From NCBI GenBank assembly GCA_002104945.1, contig MCFH01000014.1, positions 234,501-298,500 on the forward strand: a stretch of DNA of 64,000 nt, in the 5' to 3' direction. Of this stretch, positions 36,148-49,097 are shown piece by piece. The position numbers and the translations under genes were made by a program. The notes beneath the pieces were generated by a model, which saw nothing but the letters and a program-made list of their open reading frames with translations, was not told where the DNA came from and did not search any database. This stretch comes from Piromyces finnis (lineage: Eukaryota > Neocallimastigomycota > Neocallimastigomycetes > Neocallimastigales > Neocallimastigaceae). Positions within the stretch are counted from its first letter, which is position 1. Each line of letters opens with the position of its first letter.

Positions 36148-36554
36148 ATTCTTTTTCGATCATTAAGAAATATACATACAAAGATAATGTGGAAAGAAAT
36201 AAAATAAAAAGGTTGTATTTAACTTTTTTTTTTTTATCTTTTCTTTTTTTTTATTTTAATCCACACCAATTTTTTTTTTTTTTAGTTCTTTATTATATTT
36301 AAATAATATATATATCTAGAAGAAGAAGAAAAAAAAAAGTTTTTTTTTTTCCTTTTCCTTTTTCTTTTTTTTTTTTTTTTTTTTTTATTTAATACTTTTC
36401 TTTTTTTTAAAAAAAAAAAAATAAAGTCAAAGTTTTAAAATAAGAATAAAATAATAACATTTTTTTCAATACTTTTATCTTTAAATAAAATCAAATTCAA
36501 ATAAATCAAATAAAGGTTTAAAAAAAAAATAAGAATAAGAATAAAATAAAATAA

Positions 36555-36585
<31 letters not shown>

Positions 36586-37124
36586 CAAAATAAATATTTT
36601 AAACAAATAAATTAACAAAGATGAAAATAATATAAAAAGGTGTTTAAATTTTTGGTTTCTTTTTATTTTTTAAGAAAAAAAAAATAGGAACTTTCCTTTA
36701 AATAAATTATGGTTTTAAAGTAAAAAAAAAAAAAAAAAAAAAAAAAGTTTATCATTACTTTCATTTTAATAATATAAATTGTTCTATTCCCACTTTCTTA
36801 AAAAAAAAAATAAAATAAAATAAAATTTTATTTCAAAAAATAATAATAATAATCCAATAAAATAATTTATAAAAATTAATTTTAAAAGTTGATTTTTTAT
36901 TAATTATTTTTTTTTTTTTTAAACTGAATTATTCATCTTTTCTATTTTAAAAAATAGAATTATATTGAATTATAAGTATATTTTTAATTTTTTATTTTCT
37001 TTTAAAAGTATATATTATAAAGAAATATAATTCTTTTCTCTCTCTTTTTTTTTTCCCCTCCCCCCTCTTTTTATTTAAATAAGATAACATTTAAAAAAAA
37101 AGAAAAGGAGAGAAAAAAGAAAAT
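36148..37124. other. Intergenic A/T-rich DNA with homopolymers
   Basis: Spacer with long T and A runs (36360-36420, 36720-36745), an AAT microsatellite near 36558-36583 and a polypyrimidine CT-rich patch at 37030-37070 just before the methyltransferase start. No gene is seen. Confidence 0.6.
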
Positions 37125-38684
37125 ATGGATGAAGATAAAGTAATTGAAGATTCTTCAACAATTGAAGAATCTAAAGCTTCAACTTCAATGGATATTGATG
37201 AACCAATAGTAAATACAGAAACTTCTGAATCTATTGCACCAAAAGCTATCATTAAAACAGAAGAAGGTATCAATAATGATTATGATGATTTCTTAAAGTT
37301 AGATTTTACACCAGAAGAAGAAAAAGATGAAGTATTAAAGAAATTAATTGAAAAAGAAACTGAATTAAAGTTGAAAATTGAAAAGGAAATTGAAGGAATT
37401 AAAAATTTAGAATTAAAGGGTTTTGCTGCTTTAACTCAAAAAGGAGATGATGATTGTAGGTATTAATAAAGATTAATGAAACACTGGAATTTAAAATTAT
37501 ATTATTTGGAAGAAAAATAGTATAATTTTTTTTTTTTTTTAAAAAAAAAAAAGGGAATATATATAAAATTTTTGGTAGTTGAATTTTACTTTTAAAAAAT
37601 TCAATTTCAAGTTACAAATATTAATTTTATTTTTCTATTAAAAAAATGAAATGAAATTTAAAGCTAATGAAATTGATTATGAAGAATTTACTGCTCCAGA
37701 ATGGTGTATACCAATTAAAGCAAATGTTATTGATTTTGAATGGGATGTAAGTATTATAAATTTGTATATCACAGAATATATATTATAAATAAGGAATAAA
37801 CGTGAAATCAAGCTAAAAAAAAAAAAAAAATGATAAACTACGAAAATATAAATTAGAAATTAGCTAGTGAATGTCAATTTGATGCCATTTTAATGGATCC
37901 ACCATGGCAATTAGCTACACATGCTCCAACCAGAGGGGTAAATATTTTATATCATATAATAGTAAAATTATCTATATAAATTAAATGATTCAATAAAATT
38001 GTTACAGGTCGCTATTGCATATCAACAACTTCCCGATCAATTTATTGAGGAACTTCCAATTGAAAAGTTACAAAAGAATGGATTTATATTCATTTGGGTT
38101 ATTAATAATAAATATGTTAAAGCCTTTGAATTAATGAAAAAATGGGGATATACGTAAATATCAATATATATATATATTGGTCATAAATAACAGAATATAA
38201 ATTGTAGTTATGTATCTAAATTTAATTAAAACATTAATTATTCTATTTATAATACCAGTTTTGTTGATGATATTACATGGGTTAAGCAAACTGTTAATAG
38301 AAGAATGGCAAAGGGACATGGTTATTATCTTCAACATGCTAAGGAAACTTGTTTAGTTGGTAAAAAGGTAAAAAAAAAAAAAAAGGTTATTGTTTTTGAT
38401 AACAATAATTTCTCAACCTTCATTTATAGTATCATTTTAAACGTATCATTAAATATATGTATATATATATATATTGATATTTATGTTAGGGTGAAGATCC
38501 AGTAGGTTGTAAGCATAGTATCAGTTCAGATGTCATTTATTCAGTAAGAAGAGGTCAATCCCAAAAACCAGAAGAATTATATGAAATGATTGAAGAATTA
38601 ATTCCAAATGGTAAATATTTGGAAATTTTCGGTAGAAAGAATAATTTACGTGATTATTGGGTTACTATTGGAAATGAACTATAA
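37125..38684 (+). CDS. MT-A70 family N6-adenine methyltransferase (DPPW type)
   Basis: S-adenosylmethionine-dependent adenine N6-methyltransferase. Exons 37125-37455, 37664-37746, 37857-37937, 38008-38153, 38259-38367 and 38490-38684 give 314 residues with consistent phases. Residues 1-110 are acidic with a helical stretch. The catalytic motif is DAILMDPPWQLATHAPTRG (DPPW at about 152-155). Family motifs follow: NGFIFIWVINNKY, KWGYTFVDDITWVKQ, HGYYLQHAKETCLVGKKG, SQKPEELYEMIEELIPNGKY and LEIFGRKNNLRDYWVTIGNEL at the very end. It lacks the CCCH zinc fingers and the long tail of METTL3/Ime4, and it is compact. That layout, with the DPPWQ-type motif, resembles the MTA1/AMT1 branch linked to DNA 6mA in ciliates and early-diverging fungi. 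mRNA methylation remains the main alternative. Confidence 0.9.
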
Positions 38685-40389
38685 TTTTATTTTGAAAATA
38701 ATGTAATTTCATAGTATATCCTAATCCTATTTAATGTTATTTCCTACAAAAAAAAAAAGTTTTTAAATTATATGAATATAGTTAAGTTTCCATTTTTCTT
38801 GTACAAATTTTAATTTTTTTTATAATAAAACTTGCATATATAAAAACATAATTGGTATCATTATAATATTATGTGGTAGTGTAGGCTGTTTCGTTTTATC
38901 TTGTTTTTAAAATAATATTGAGAGTGATAATTAATAGGCAGGTAGAACATTTTTTTAAAAAGTAGGATAATGAGCTAATTTTTATTTTCAAAAAAAGTAT
39001 GGTATTTATATATGATATTAAAAAAAAGGATTAAAGCTTTATTGAACACTTGAGACTGTTGTTAATGTTGTTGTTGTTGTTGTTTTAAAAATAGTATTAA
39101 GATATACTATTTAATACTTATTTTAATACTCTAATCATGGATTGTATTCTTTTTTTTTTTTTTTTTTTTTTTTGATTACCTTTTGTTGTAGAATTTAATT
39201 TTTATGTATTAATTATCATTTAAAATTTATGAACCAATATTATTAAATATAAATATATTAATATATTTAATTAATTGTAAACCTATAAATTAATATATGT
39301 AGATTCAAATGTAATACAAAATCAAAAAAAATAAAATGAATTAAAATATTTTTATATTTATTAAAATTTATAAATTTAATATAATAATAATGGAGGAGGA
39401 GGATTGAAGCAATCTAAAAACACCAACAAGAATTTTATAATTTTAGTTATTTTTGTTCCCACACACCAAAACCTCATACACCACCTAAAATACTAAAAAA
39501 AAAAAAGCAAAAAAAAAGCAAAAAAGCAAAAAAGAAACCAAAAAAAAAAAAAACTATTAAAAACTAAAACTAAAAAACTCTAAAAGAAAAAAAAAAAGAA
39601 AGCTATAACATATAACAATAAATATTATTATATAATTATTTTTTAAAACTTGTATTTTAATATATTTTAAAAAAAAAAAAAAAAATATAAAAAGTGCTTA
39701 TATCCTAAAAGTAATGTTAATGTTATTAAAATTTCATTGGTATTCTTAACCGAAATTAAATATTATAAAAATAATATATAATAATATTAAAAATCTTTTT
39801 TTTTTTTTTTTTTTATTCATTATTATTTGTTTATTTACCCATTTATTTATATTTATTCTCTAGGACAAAATATTACAATAAGCTATAATAAAAAAGAATT
39901 TGAAATCCTTGATAGATTGAAATAAAAAAATAAATAACAAAAAAAAAAATACATATATATATTATACACATTTAAAAGCAAACATAACCATTATTAATTT
40001 TCAAATCAAACTACACTACAATTAATATAAATATTATAAAGTTTTTATCAATAAAATAAAGAATTTAAAAAAAATTAAAGGAATTAAAATAATAAAAAAG
40101 TATTCTTTTTTTTTTTTTTTTTTGTATTGAATGATATCTAGATAAATACAAGTAATAAATAAATATATATATATATAAAAGTATTATATCCAAAGAAAAA
40201 AAAATAAAACTAATTTTCAAAATACTTTATTTTATTTTGGAATTACTTCAAATTTTAAACAGAAATAGAAAAAAAAAATAAAATAAAATAAAAAAATAAA
40301 ATAAAATAAAAATAAATAAATAAAAATAAAATAAATAGATATTATACCTTAGAAAGAAAGAAAAAAATAATAATAACAATATTAGCAAC
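38685..40389. other. Intergenic A/T-rich DNA
   Basis: About 1.7 kb. It holds a GTT run at 39063-39084, a less biased A/C stretch at 39450-39545 and many A and T homopolymers. The Sed5 leader is at its right end. No gene is seen. Confidence 0.6.
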
Positions 40390-41715
40390 ATGAGAGTTAA
40401 TGATAGAACACAAGAATTTTATGCAACTGTAGAATCAATGTTATCTAGAAGACCATTCAATGAGTCTTTTGGTTTAATGAGTAGAGAAAAAAATGAAACA
40501 CAGTTTTACAAAATAGCTATGGGTATCGGAAAAGAAAATGATGGTACAAAAGAAAAATTAAAGAAACTTAAAGAATTAGTTCAAAAAAATACATTATTAG
40601 ATGATAAATTACCAGAAATAACACAAATGATTCAAATAATAAAAGTTGACATTTCAAAAACAAGTACAGAAATTAGTGCCTTTCAACAAGCCTTTAAAGA
40701 CAAAAAAATCCCATATGTAATGAATGGTTATGCCATAGAAAATGCAAATAATATTATTTCATCCCTTCAAACTAAACTATTAAATACGTCAAATGAATTT
40801 AAGGATATTCTTGAACTAAGAACAAAAATAATGCGTGAACAAAAACTAAGAAAAGAACAATACACTTCTGCAGGTACAAATTTAAATGGCTCTAATCCAT
40901 CATCCCTTACATCATCACCACATCTCTTTGGTTCTAGAATTATGTCTAAAATTAGTACACCTCTATCAAGATCTAATTCTAGTTCCCCAGCACCACCAAC
41001 ACCATCAACAACAACTGGTGTACCATCAAGTGATATTAATGCCTCATTAAGATCAAATTCATCTGATATTAATCCAGCGGCTAATTCAATTCCAATGAAT
41101 TCATTTACTCCACCACCACAAGTTATGCAACAAACTATGCCATCTAATACCAATTCCGCATCCAATAGTAATAGTAATTTATTAAATCCATTCCCTATAT
41201 CGCAACAGCCATCACAACCTCATTATAACCAAGGTATTGCCTACTCCAATTCCTTTAGTTATGGTGGTGGAAATGGACCAGAACGTAGAAATGTAGCAGG
41301 TTCTAAAAACCCTGATGAATTATTAGTCATTTCAGTAGACGATGATGATGATAACGGAAAAGGAAAAAGTGGAAGTTACCCATATGCCCAACAACAACAA
41401 CAACAACAACAACAACAACTTTATGAACCCTATTCTCAAAGTTATCTTGACTCTAGATCATCTGCTATCGACGCAATTGAATCAACAATGGCTGAATTAG
41501 GTCAAATATATCAAAACTTTACGCATATTTTGGCTGGTCAAAGAGAAACCATTCAAAGAATTGATGATGATATTTTAAACGTAGACATGAATGTTTCCGG
41601 AGCCCAAGATTATTTAATGAAATATTACAAGTCAATTTCATCAAATCGTTGGTTAATCATAAAAATTTTAATTGTCATTTTAATCTTTTTCTTTATTTTT
41701 GTAGTCTTCTTATAA
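40390..41715 (+). CDS. Syntaxin-5/Sed5-type Qa-SNARE
   Basis: ER-Golgi and intra-Golgi fusion SNARE, 441 residues, single exon. The N-peptide MRVNDRTQEFYATVESM matches the DRT-x-EF motif that binds the SM protein Sly1. Residues 55-170 form the helical Habc bundle. A long Ser/Pro/Asn-rich linker follows, with a polyglutamine run encoded at about 41393-41418. The SNARE motif runs from about residue 350 (SSAIDAIESTMAELGQIYQN) through ILAGQRETIQRIDDDILNVD, with the central Gln in AGQRE. Residues about 418-441 (WLIIKILIVILIFFFIFVVF) are the tail anchor. The linker makes it about 100 residues longer than yeast Sed5. It is one of the few intronless genes in the window. Confidence 0.93.
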   Translation: MRVNDRTQEFYATVESMLSRRPFNESFGLMSREKNETQFYKIAMGIGKENDGTKEKLKKLKELVQKNTLLDDKLPEITQMIQIIKVDISKTSTEISAFQQAFKDKKIPYVMNGYAIENANNIISSLQTKLLNTSNEFKDILELRTKIMREQKLRKEQYTSAGTNLNGSNPSSLTSSPHLFGSRIMSKISTPLSRSNSSSPAPPTPSTTTGVPSSDINASLRSNSSDINPAANSIPMNSFTPPPQVMQQTMPSNTNSASNSNSNLLNPFPISQQPSQPHYNQGIAYSNSFSYGGGNGPERRNVAGSKNPDELLVISVDDDDDNGKGKSGSYPYAQQQQQQQQQQLYEPYSQSYLDSRSSAIDAIESTMAELGQIYQNFTHILAGQRETIQRIDDDILNVDMNVSGAQDYLMKYYKSISSNRWLIIKILIVILIFFFIFVVFL

Positions 41716-42081
41716 GCACATCATATGCCGATTTCTTTTTTTATCGCCATTTTTATTTTCATTCCAAACATAAAATATATATATTTCTTTTTATTATATT
41801 ATTATTTTTTTTTTTAACTTGATATCTATCTATCCATTTTGATTTTGTATAGATAATGTATACCAGTTAAATGATAAATACAAGACATTTAAACAACATT
41901 ATATATAATAAAGAATGAATTAAATAATATATAAATATTTATAGTAACATGTTAGAAAAAAAAAAAAAAAAAAAGAATTATTAAAATACCTATTAATAAT
42001 TCTCTTTATATATATATATATATATATATATTTAATATAATCTGTTCTATTTGTTAGTATTTTAAAAATATATATAAAAAT

Positions 42082-42116
<35 letters not shown>

Positions 42117-44265
42117 TTTAAAATTAAATCATTTTCATTATATTATCTAAACTAGGGGAAAAAAAGATACATCCATAATTTTATATATATATATATATAA
42201 AAGGTTTTAAAATAATTTTATTCCTTTATATATTAAAAGATAAAAAGGGAAAGAAAATATAAAGAAAAAAAGAAAATAGAAATAAAGTAAAATAGTATTA
42301 CATGATTATTTAAAGAAAATAGTTTATTAAAAAATTTAGTAAAGATTATTTTTTTTAAAATTTATACAATATTGTATTTAAAAAGCAAAAAAAAAAAAAA
42401 AAAAGACTATTCCCTCTATCACATTGTTGTATATAAATATTATAAATAACGATTTATTGAATGTTAAACTATACGCGAAAAAAAAAAAAAAAAAAAAAGA
42501 ATAAATTTAATATTTAATTATATTATTTCATCCAACTTAAATTTTTTTATAGGTATAAAATAAAGAAATACAAAGTTTATATTCATATTTGACATTAATT
42601 TTCTTTCAAATGAATGTCTTGAAAGTTTCCACAGTTTTTTTAAAGTTTTTAATTTAAATTAACCATTATTTCATTTATCAACTTTATTATTTAATTATCA
42701 TATCTATAATAATAAATAATTAAGTTTTAATTTTAGTATCACATTTTAAAGTGAAAGGTGTAGCAGTAAAAAATCTAATAATTTTATAATAGAATATGAA
42801 TATTTGAAATTTATAAAAGTTTAAATTTTTTTTTTTTTTTTTACCATTATTATTTATCATTTTAATACTAGTTATTTACCTCTTTTAAAATAAATTATAC
42901 CTTTTACTATTTTTTTATAACTTTTCATTAATTTTAAGTATTAACTTTCTTAGTTTTACTTTTTTTATTAGTATTAATCCTTTTTATAATGAATCAAATA
43001 AACCAAATTTATATAAATTTAAACTTTTTATAATTTTACATTTATATCAGTAATTTATACCACATAATAGATTTATCACAAGTCTAATTCAAATAAAAAA
43101 AAAAAAAGTGACATTTCTTTTTAATTATTATTTAAACTTTATCTTATAATGATTTCGAAAAAAAAAAAGTTAGTTTTTATTATTTTTTTTTCCATTTTTC
43201 TTTTTTGTATCATCATTGAAGATACTTTTAATAAATTAAATAAATTTACAATTATCGAATAATAAATTGAATAGAAAGTAATAATAATTTTATTAATCGA
43301 ATTAATGAAGTTTTAAAAATTCAAACTTCTCCATCTTAAAAATAGGTTAAAATATCACCACAATTTATATTATAATAATAAAAAAAAATAATTAAAAAAA
43401 AAAAAAGTTAAAAAGTACTGGTCATTTAATTTATGTTATTACTTACATTGAAAGAGCTATATATATTTTATTATTTTTTTAAAAAATAAAATATATAAAA
43501 CCTTTTAGTAGATTATTTCATTAAATAATAATAGTAAAAAAAAAAAAAAAAGGTAATAAGCTTTTTGAGTATTCTTGATAATAAATAAAGTTCATCATAT
43601 ACATTTACTTAAACTTTTATTTGTTCACGCTCCCAATATAATCCAGTGTTCTTTCAAAAAAAAAAAGATGTTTTCAATTTTTAACTTTTTCTTTATATAA
43701 AATTTTTAATTTTTTTTTTTTTTTTTTTTATATATATATATTTTCTTTTGCTTTTCATTATACATCATATATCATATACATATATTATGCCTTAAAGCTA
43801 TGAAACAACATTAGATAATAACAAAAGTTTTGTAAAAAGATAAAAAAGAAAACAAAAGAAAGAATAAAAAAAAAAAAAGAGAAAATGAATTCTTAATAGG
43901 GTTTATTATTCAGTATTTTAACTATTTTATTTGATTATAAATATTATTTTTTTATAATACTTCCATAATCTTATATATATTAATATATTATTAATATTTT
44001 TTTATATTACTTAGTTATTTTCAATAAAACTTATTGTATTTAATATCATCTAAAATACCATTAAAACTATTTAATTAATAATAATATACTATCACTAATT
44101 AATCAAGTAGATTATAATAAATATTTATTATATTTAATGATCCTCTTTTTTAAAGTTTTGATAAAATCGACATAAATTAGTATTACAGTATTATCATCCA
44201 TTAGAATAGTAATATTTTTCATTCAAATTAAATTAATAACGAATTTATATTAAAAAAAAAAAAAA
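41716..44265. other. Intergenic A/T-rich DNA
   Basis: About 2.5 kb with many A runs of 15-27 bases (41955, 42085, 42480) and TA microsatellites (42010-42030, 42184-42200). No open frame, RNA gene or dispersed repeat is recognised. The leader of the LRR gene is at the right end. Confidence 0.6.
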
Positions 44266-47200
44266 ATGGGTCAACAACAAAGTATTGATAGATATAATAG
44301 AAAAATATATGAAAATCATAAATCATCCTCTGAGCATGAGGACTATGTACATTATAGGTCAAGTAACAGAATAGATAATGTAAATGATAATGTCAAGGGA
44401 AAAGGAAAAAGTTTTAATTCCATAGGGTATCCAAAAATAAAAAGTAATAGTAAAGTATCAAGAATTAATGATATATTATACAATTCGAAATTCAAAAGCC
44501 AAGAAGAAGATAACGGTAAGGATCAATTCTCTAATAATAATCAATCATATTTTATAAATGCAAAAGCAACGACGGAAAACTTTTCCGATAATATTTTAAG
44601 AAATAGTCATCAAAATAATGTAAATAACCCTTCCAGCAGTATAACTATTCCAAGAGTACATATCCAAAATAGAAATTATCATTCATCATTAGTTAGTTCC
44701 TATCCTAATATAAATAATTCTAGGACGGATGAAGATAACAACACCTATCCAAGCCTGGCTATTCTACATTCTTCATTACCATCCACTTCTTCATCAAATT
44801 CATATAATTTTGTTGAAAATAGACGGGGTTCACCCATTCAAAATGAAGTACGTACAGAAAGAAATATAAGAAATAACAATACTAGTAGTACAGATGATGT
44901 GGAAAGGAATTATCATCATCATCAATCATCCATCGAATCCAATAGTGATATAAATGAAAACATTACCCATCGTTGGCGAAGTTCAAGTGAAGGTAACGGC
45001 GGTAATTATCGTAATGAAATAAATAATATAACAAATGATCCCCATAGATCAATAAATGATAGACAAGATAGTAGAATTCTAATCATTGAAGATGTTCATT
45101 CTCAAGAAACTAATCCATCTTCTAATGAATCTCAAGAGAATACCAATGATTTTTATACTTTAAGAACTAGAAATAATAATGGCGAACGTGAAACAGCAAT
45201 TATTTATAATAATCATCATTCTTCCAATTCATCAGCATCCCAAGATGCCTCCAATCCTCAAGCATCATCATCATCTTCTTCTTCTTCTTCCTCCTCCTCA
45301 AATCATCATCATACTAATGGGCCATTAACATCAGGATCATCTACAAATGGAAATGATAAGAAAAAACATAAAATAGCCGTAAAAAATAAGTATAAAGAAA
45401 CAACATCTGTTTCATTAAGTTATCAAAATTTAACTATTTTACCGAATTATATTTTTGAATTAAAAAATCTTGTTTATCTTGACATTACCCATAATTGTAA
45501 ATATATAATTATATCAAATTAGAATATACCTTAAGTTGTTTATTATTTTTTTTTTTAAAAAAAAAAAAAAGAATGATTATTAAACTTTTTTTATTATTAA
45601 TATTATTATTAATATTTAAATTTTAATGGGTACATCTTATTATCTAACCTCTCCTCTCTCAGCTTTAAGAGAAATTCCAACAAAATTATTTAAATTAAAA
45701 AATTTAAAAAAAATTGCATGTTCAGATAATTTAATAGAGCAAGTTCCAAATGAAATTGAAAATTTAAAAAAATTAACATGGTTAGATTTTACCCATAATA
45801 GACTTCAATCAATACCTGAAAGTATTGGTAATCTTACTGAACTTGTAGGGCTCGGTTTAAGCGATTGTCGTTTAACAGAATTACCCTATAGTATCAAAAA
45901 TTTAAAAAAATTAACTAAACTTGGAGTTTTTAATAATAACATTACATGGTTACCACCAGAAATTGGATGTTTAAAAAGTTTAATAAAATTAGATTTAAGT
46001 AGTAATAAATTACAAAAAATTCCTACAGAGGTAATGAAATGATTATAAAGAATCTACGCTATGAATATTCAAGCAAACGTCTTAATAAATATTTTAAAAT
46101 CTTATATTTTTTTTAATAAATTTAAAGATAAAATATTTAAAAAATCTTCAATGGTTAAACTTAAGGTAAATTTATAAATATATATATATAAACCCTCCAA
46201 CTCTTTTACCAATTTTCAATATAATAAATGTATATTTTTACTATTAAAATACACACATATAATCATAATCATTAATTTAAATAAAAAAAAAAGTGATAAC
46301 AAATTAAAAGAATTGCCTGTTGAATTAAATGAACTAAGTATGTATTCCTTTTTTAAAAAATATATATATAAAAAATAAACAATCTAAAAATTTTATTAAC
46401 AATAAAAAAAATGTAATTTTAATATTTCTAAAGAAAATTTAAGGGAGTTAGGATTAGGCCATAATTCTTTAAGATATATTCCAGATTTAAGTAAACTAAG
46501 AAAATTAGTGATGCTACCAATATATAGGTAATAATAATAATAATAAAAATAATTATTTATATATCATTTATATAAATAAATAAATTAAAAAACATATATA
46601 TATAATTGTTTATTTAATATTATAATCAAAAAAAAAAAATTAATAACAATAAATAATAATAGTAATCAACTTGAATTTATTGGAAATTGGATATGTGATA
46701 TGAAAAGTCTTGAAAAACTTGATTTATCCGATAATCGTTTAACTTTTATACCACCAGGGGTTTTTAAACTTCCAAAATTGAATTATTTTAATGTTAAAAA
46801 TAATCAATTAAAACATATTGCTTGTGATTTTGCGCTCTATTCTAGTTTTAGTCAAATTGACTTATCCAATTCAATGGAATTAATTAAGGATGATATAATT
46901 GATAAAAGTAATTATTACCCACATATATTTATAATTTTTACAAAAAAGTTTGAAAATATTATTATAAAATCAAATTTAAAATTTATCATTTATTAAAAAA
47001 AAAAAAAAAATTTTTTTTTTATATATAATTCAATATGTATATATGTATATAATAGATGTTATTGTATATCCATATTTGAATAATTTACCATTATCTAAAC
47101 TCGATTTTTTAGATCTTTCACAAAATCAATTAACCTATATACCAGCAATTTTAACAAAACTATCTCTCTCTACATTAAAATATAAACGCAATGCTTTTAC

Positions 47201-49097
47201 TTCGTTGTTTAAACAAAGTTCTACCGATTTTACCATTAAAATTAAACCTGATTTTTCTCCAAAAATTCCTGTCATAAAGTGTGTAAATTTACCACCAAAA
47301 AAAATATCTTCAGAAAAAAGTATTTGCATCATCCCAGGTTTAACTTTACCCTTATCTAATTTGGATAAAAAGGATAAACCATCCATGTCTTTCTTTGATG
47401 AAATATTATTAGCAGAGCAACTAAAAAATAATGCCACACATATGAAACCATTACCATCACCGTCGAGATCAATGGAAATTATTTTATCTTCTAAAAATTC
47501 CATATCAAAAACCTTTTCAAGCAATAAATATATTCAAATTATCCCTGCAAAATCTTTCCCATCTCTTGCCTCCTTATGTATTAATCATTTATTCAAAAAA
47601 TATTCTAGAAAATGTAATACAGATTTTTGTAAATTTAGAAATGCTCATATTCATTCAACCTATTCCTTTGTAAAAATTTGTGACACCATTAGTAATAGTA
47701 ATATTAATCAAAGTATAAGTTCAAGTGAAGAATCCATCTATTATAGTAGGATTATCACGCCAAAAGATTTTAAATATCTTGGATCTATAAATGAATTAAA
47801 TATTTCATTGGGACAGGGTTACTACGACTATTTAAAGCAATCTGATTTAAGTTATTTAAATTCAAAGTTACAATACTTGATTTCAAAAAAAGATGAAAAT
47901 GATTGTTATATTGATATTTCCAATTCCCCTTCAACATCACAAAGTAATTCAAATTTATATGTATTACCGCCTTCCAGTAGTAGTTCATTACCAAGACATG
48001 CTACTATTGACAATTCAAGAACAATAGCATCCCAGAGTGAATCATCTCCATTTTCATTGATTAATAACGATTTACCATCCTCCTCTACCTCCCTATCCAT
48101 AAAATCAAAAAAAGGAAAACAATCTACAGGTATTACAAAATTCCGTCATCTTATTGGAAGATCATCAATAAAAAATGAAAAAGAAAAAAATAAAGGTAGC
48201 AAATCATCAAGTATAACAGCAAAGGGTAAAAATAAAAGTAAGAAAAGTAGTATCCATCAATCTAAAGAAAAAGCAAAAGAAGAAGAATCCATGCCACCTA
48301 TCTATAATAATGGTAAATTATATAAATCCACAAGAGTAAGCTATCAAAGTGTGAATTCTACTCACGAATCTATCAATAATAGTATAAGTTTTTCTTCCTT
48401 CCCTAACTCTCATAATTCTCTTAATTCCGATCTTAATTTCACCTCCACCTCTATTACTAGTTCCGTAGCTAACATTAATAAATCTTCAATTCATTGTATT
48501 CATGCACTCTACTCATTAATAAAAACCTTACCCGAGTATACACAATATGCCTTTAAGCATGCTTTAATTTGTGATGTATGTGGTAACAACTATGTCACCA
48601 ATGAAAGTTTAAAGTATTTCCGAAGCCAGTATCATCAATCCATTCGCAGTTTAGCTAAAAAAACTATTCATACTTCACCATATCAACAGGAATCGGACGA
48701 ACATTTGAATAGAATAGAAGAACAAGATATTCAAAATATTATTCAAGACTATGGTAGTTTACGTATTCTTTGTTGGAATCAACCTACAGAGCATACTATT
48801 GATGGTGAAGAAATAAATCAAAACGTCCAGCATCCTACGGCTCAACCCTCCATAAATACAATAACAAATAATAATTATACTATTTCTCTTGACTCTTCTA
48901 ACCATGTTATCAATGGATCAGAATCACCATCATCATCATTATCATCATCGTCGTCATCATCATCAATTTCATTACAAGCGTTACATGATGATTTAAATAC
49001 TAAATCATTTGAAAATCTAATTCCTTTCAATTATAGAATATGTAGTCATTCCTGTATGATAAAATTAATTGATTATTTAAATTTACATTATGACTAG
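44266..49097 (+). CDS. Large leucine-rich-repeat protein, probably N-myristoylated
   Basis: Seven exons (44266-45496, 45663-46030, 46128-46165, 46294-46337, 46434-46527, 46663-46907, 47056-49097) total 4062 nt, 1353 residues. MGQQQS at the start fits an N-myristoylation signal. About 380 Asn/Ser-rich disordered residues follow. Residues about 385-700 are leucine-rich repeats of the Ras-suppressor/SHOC2 type (23-residue period): NLVYLDITHNSLREIPTKLF, NLTELVGLGLSDCRLTELP, LQWLNLSDNKLKELPVELNE, SLEKLDLSDNRLTFIPPGVF. The 38-nt and 44-nt exons each supply exactly the missing parts of repeats, which confirms the model. The C-terminal ~600 residues are Ser-rich with CDVCGNNYVTNESL (CxxC) and other paired Cys/His, possibly zinc-binding. 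A membrane-associated signalling scaffold is the inference; I do not recognise the family. Confidence 0.85.

Noticed and set aside
47135-47524. Antisense frame within the LRR gene
   Set aside because: Overlaps the large final exon, whose sense frame joins LRR exons in phase; the antisense frame has no support.
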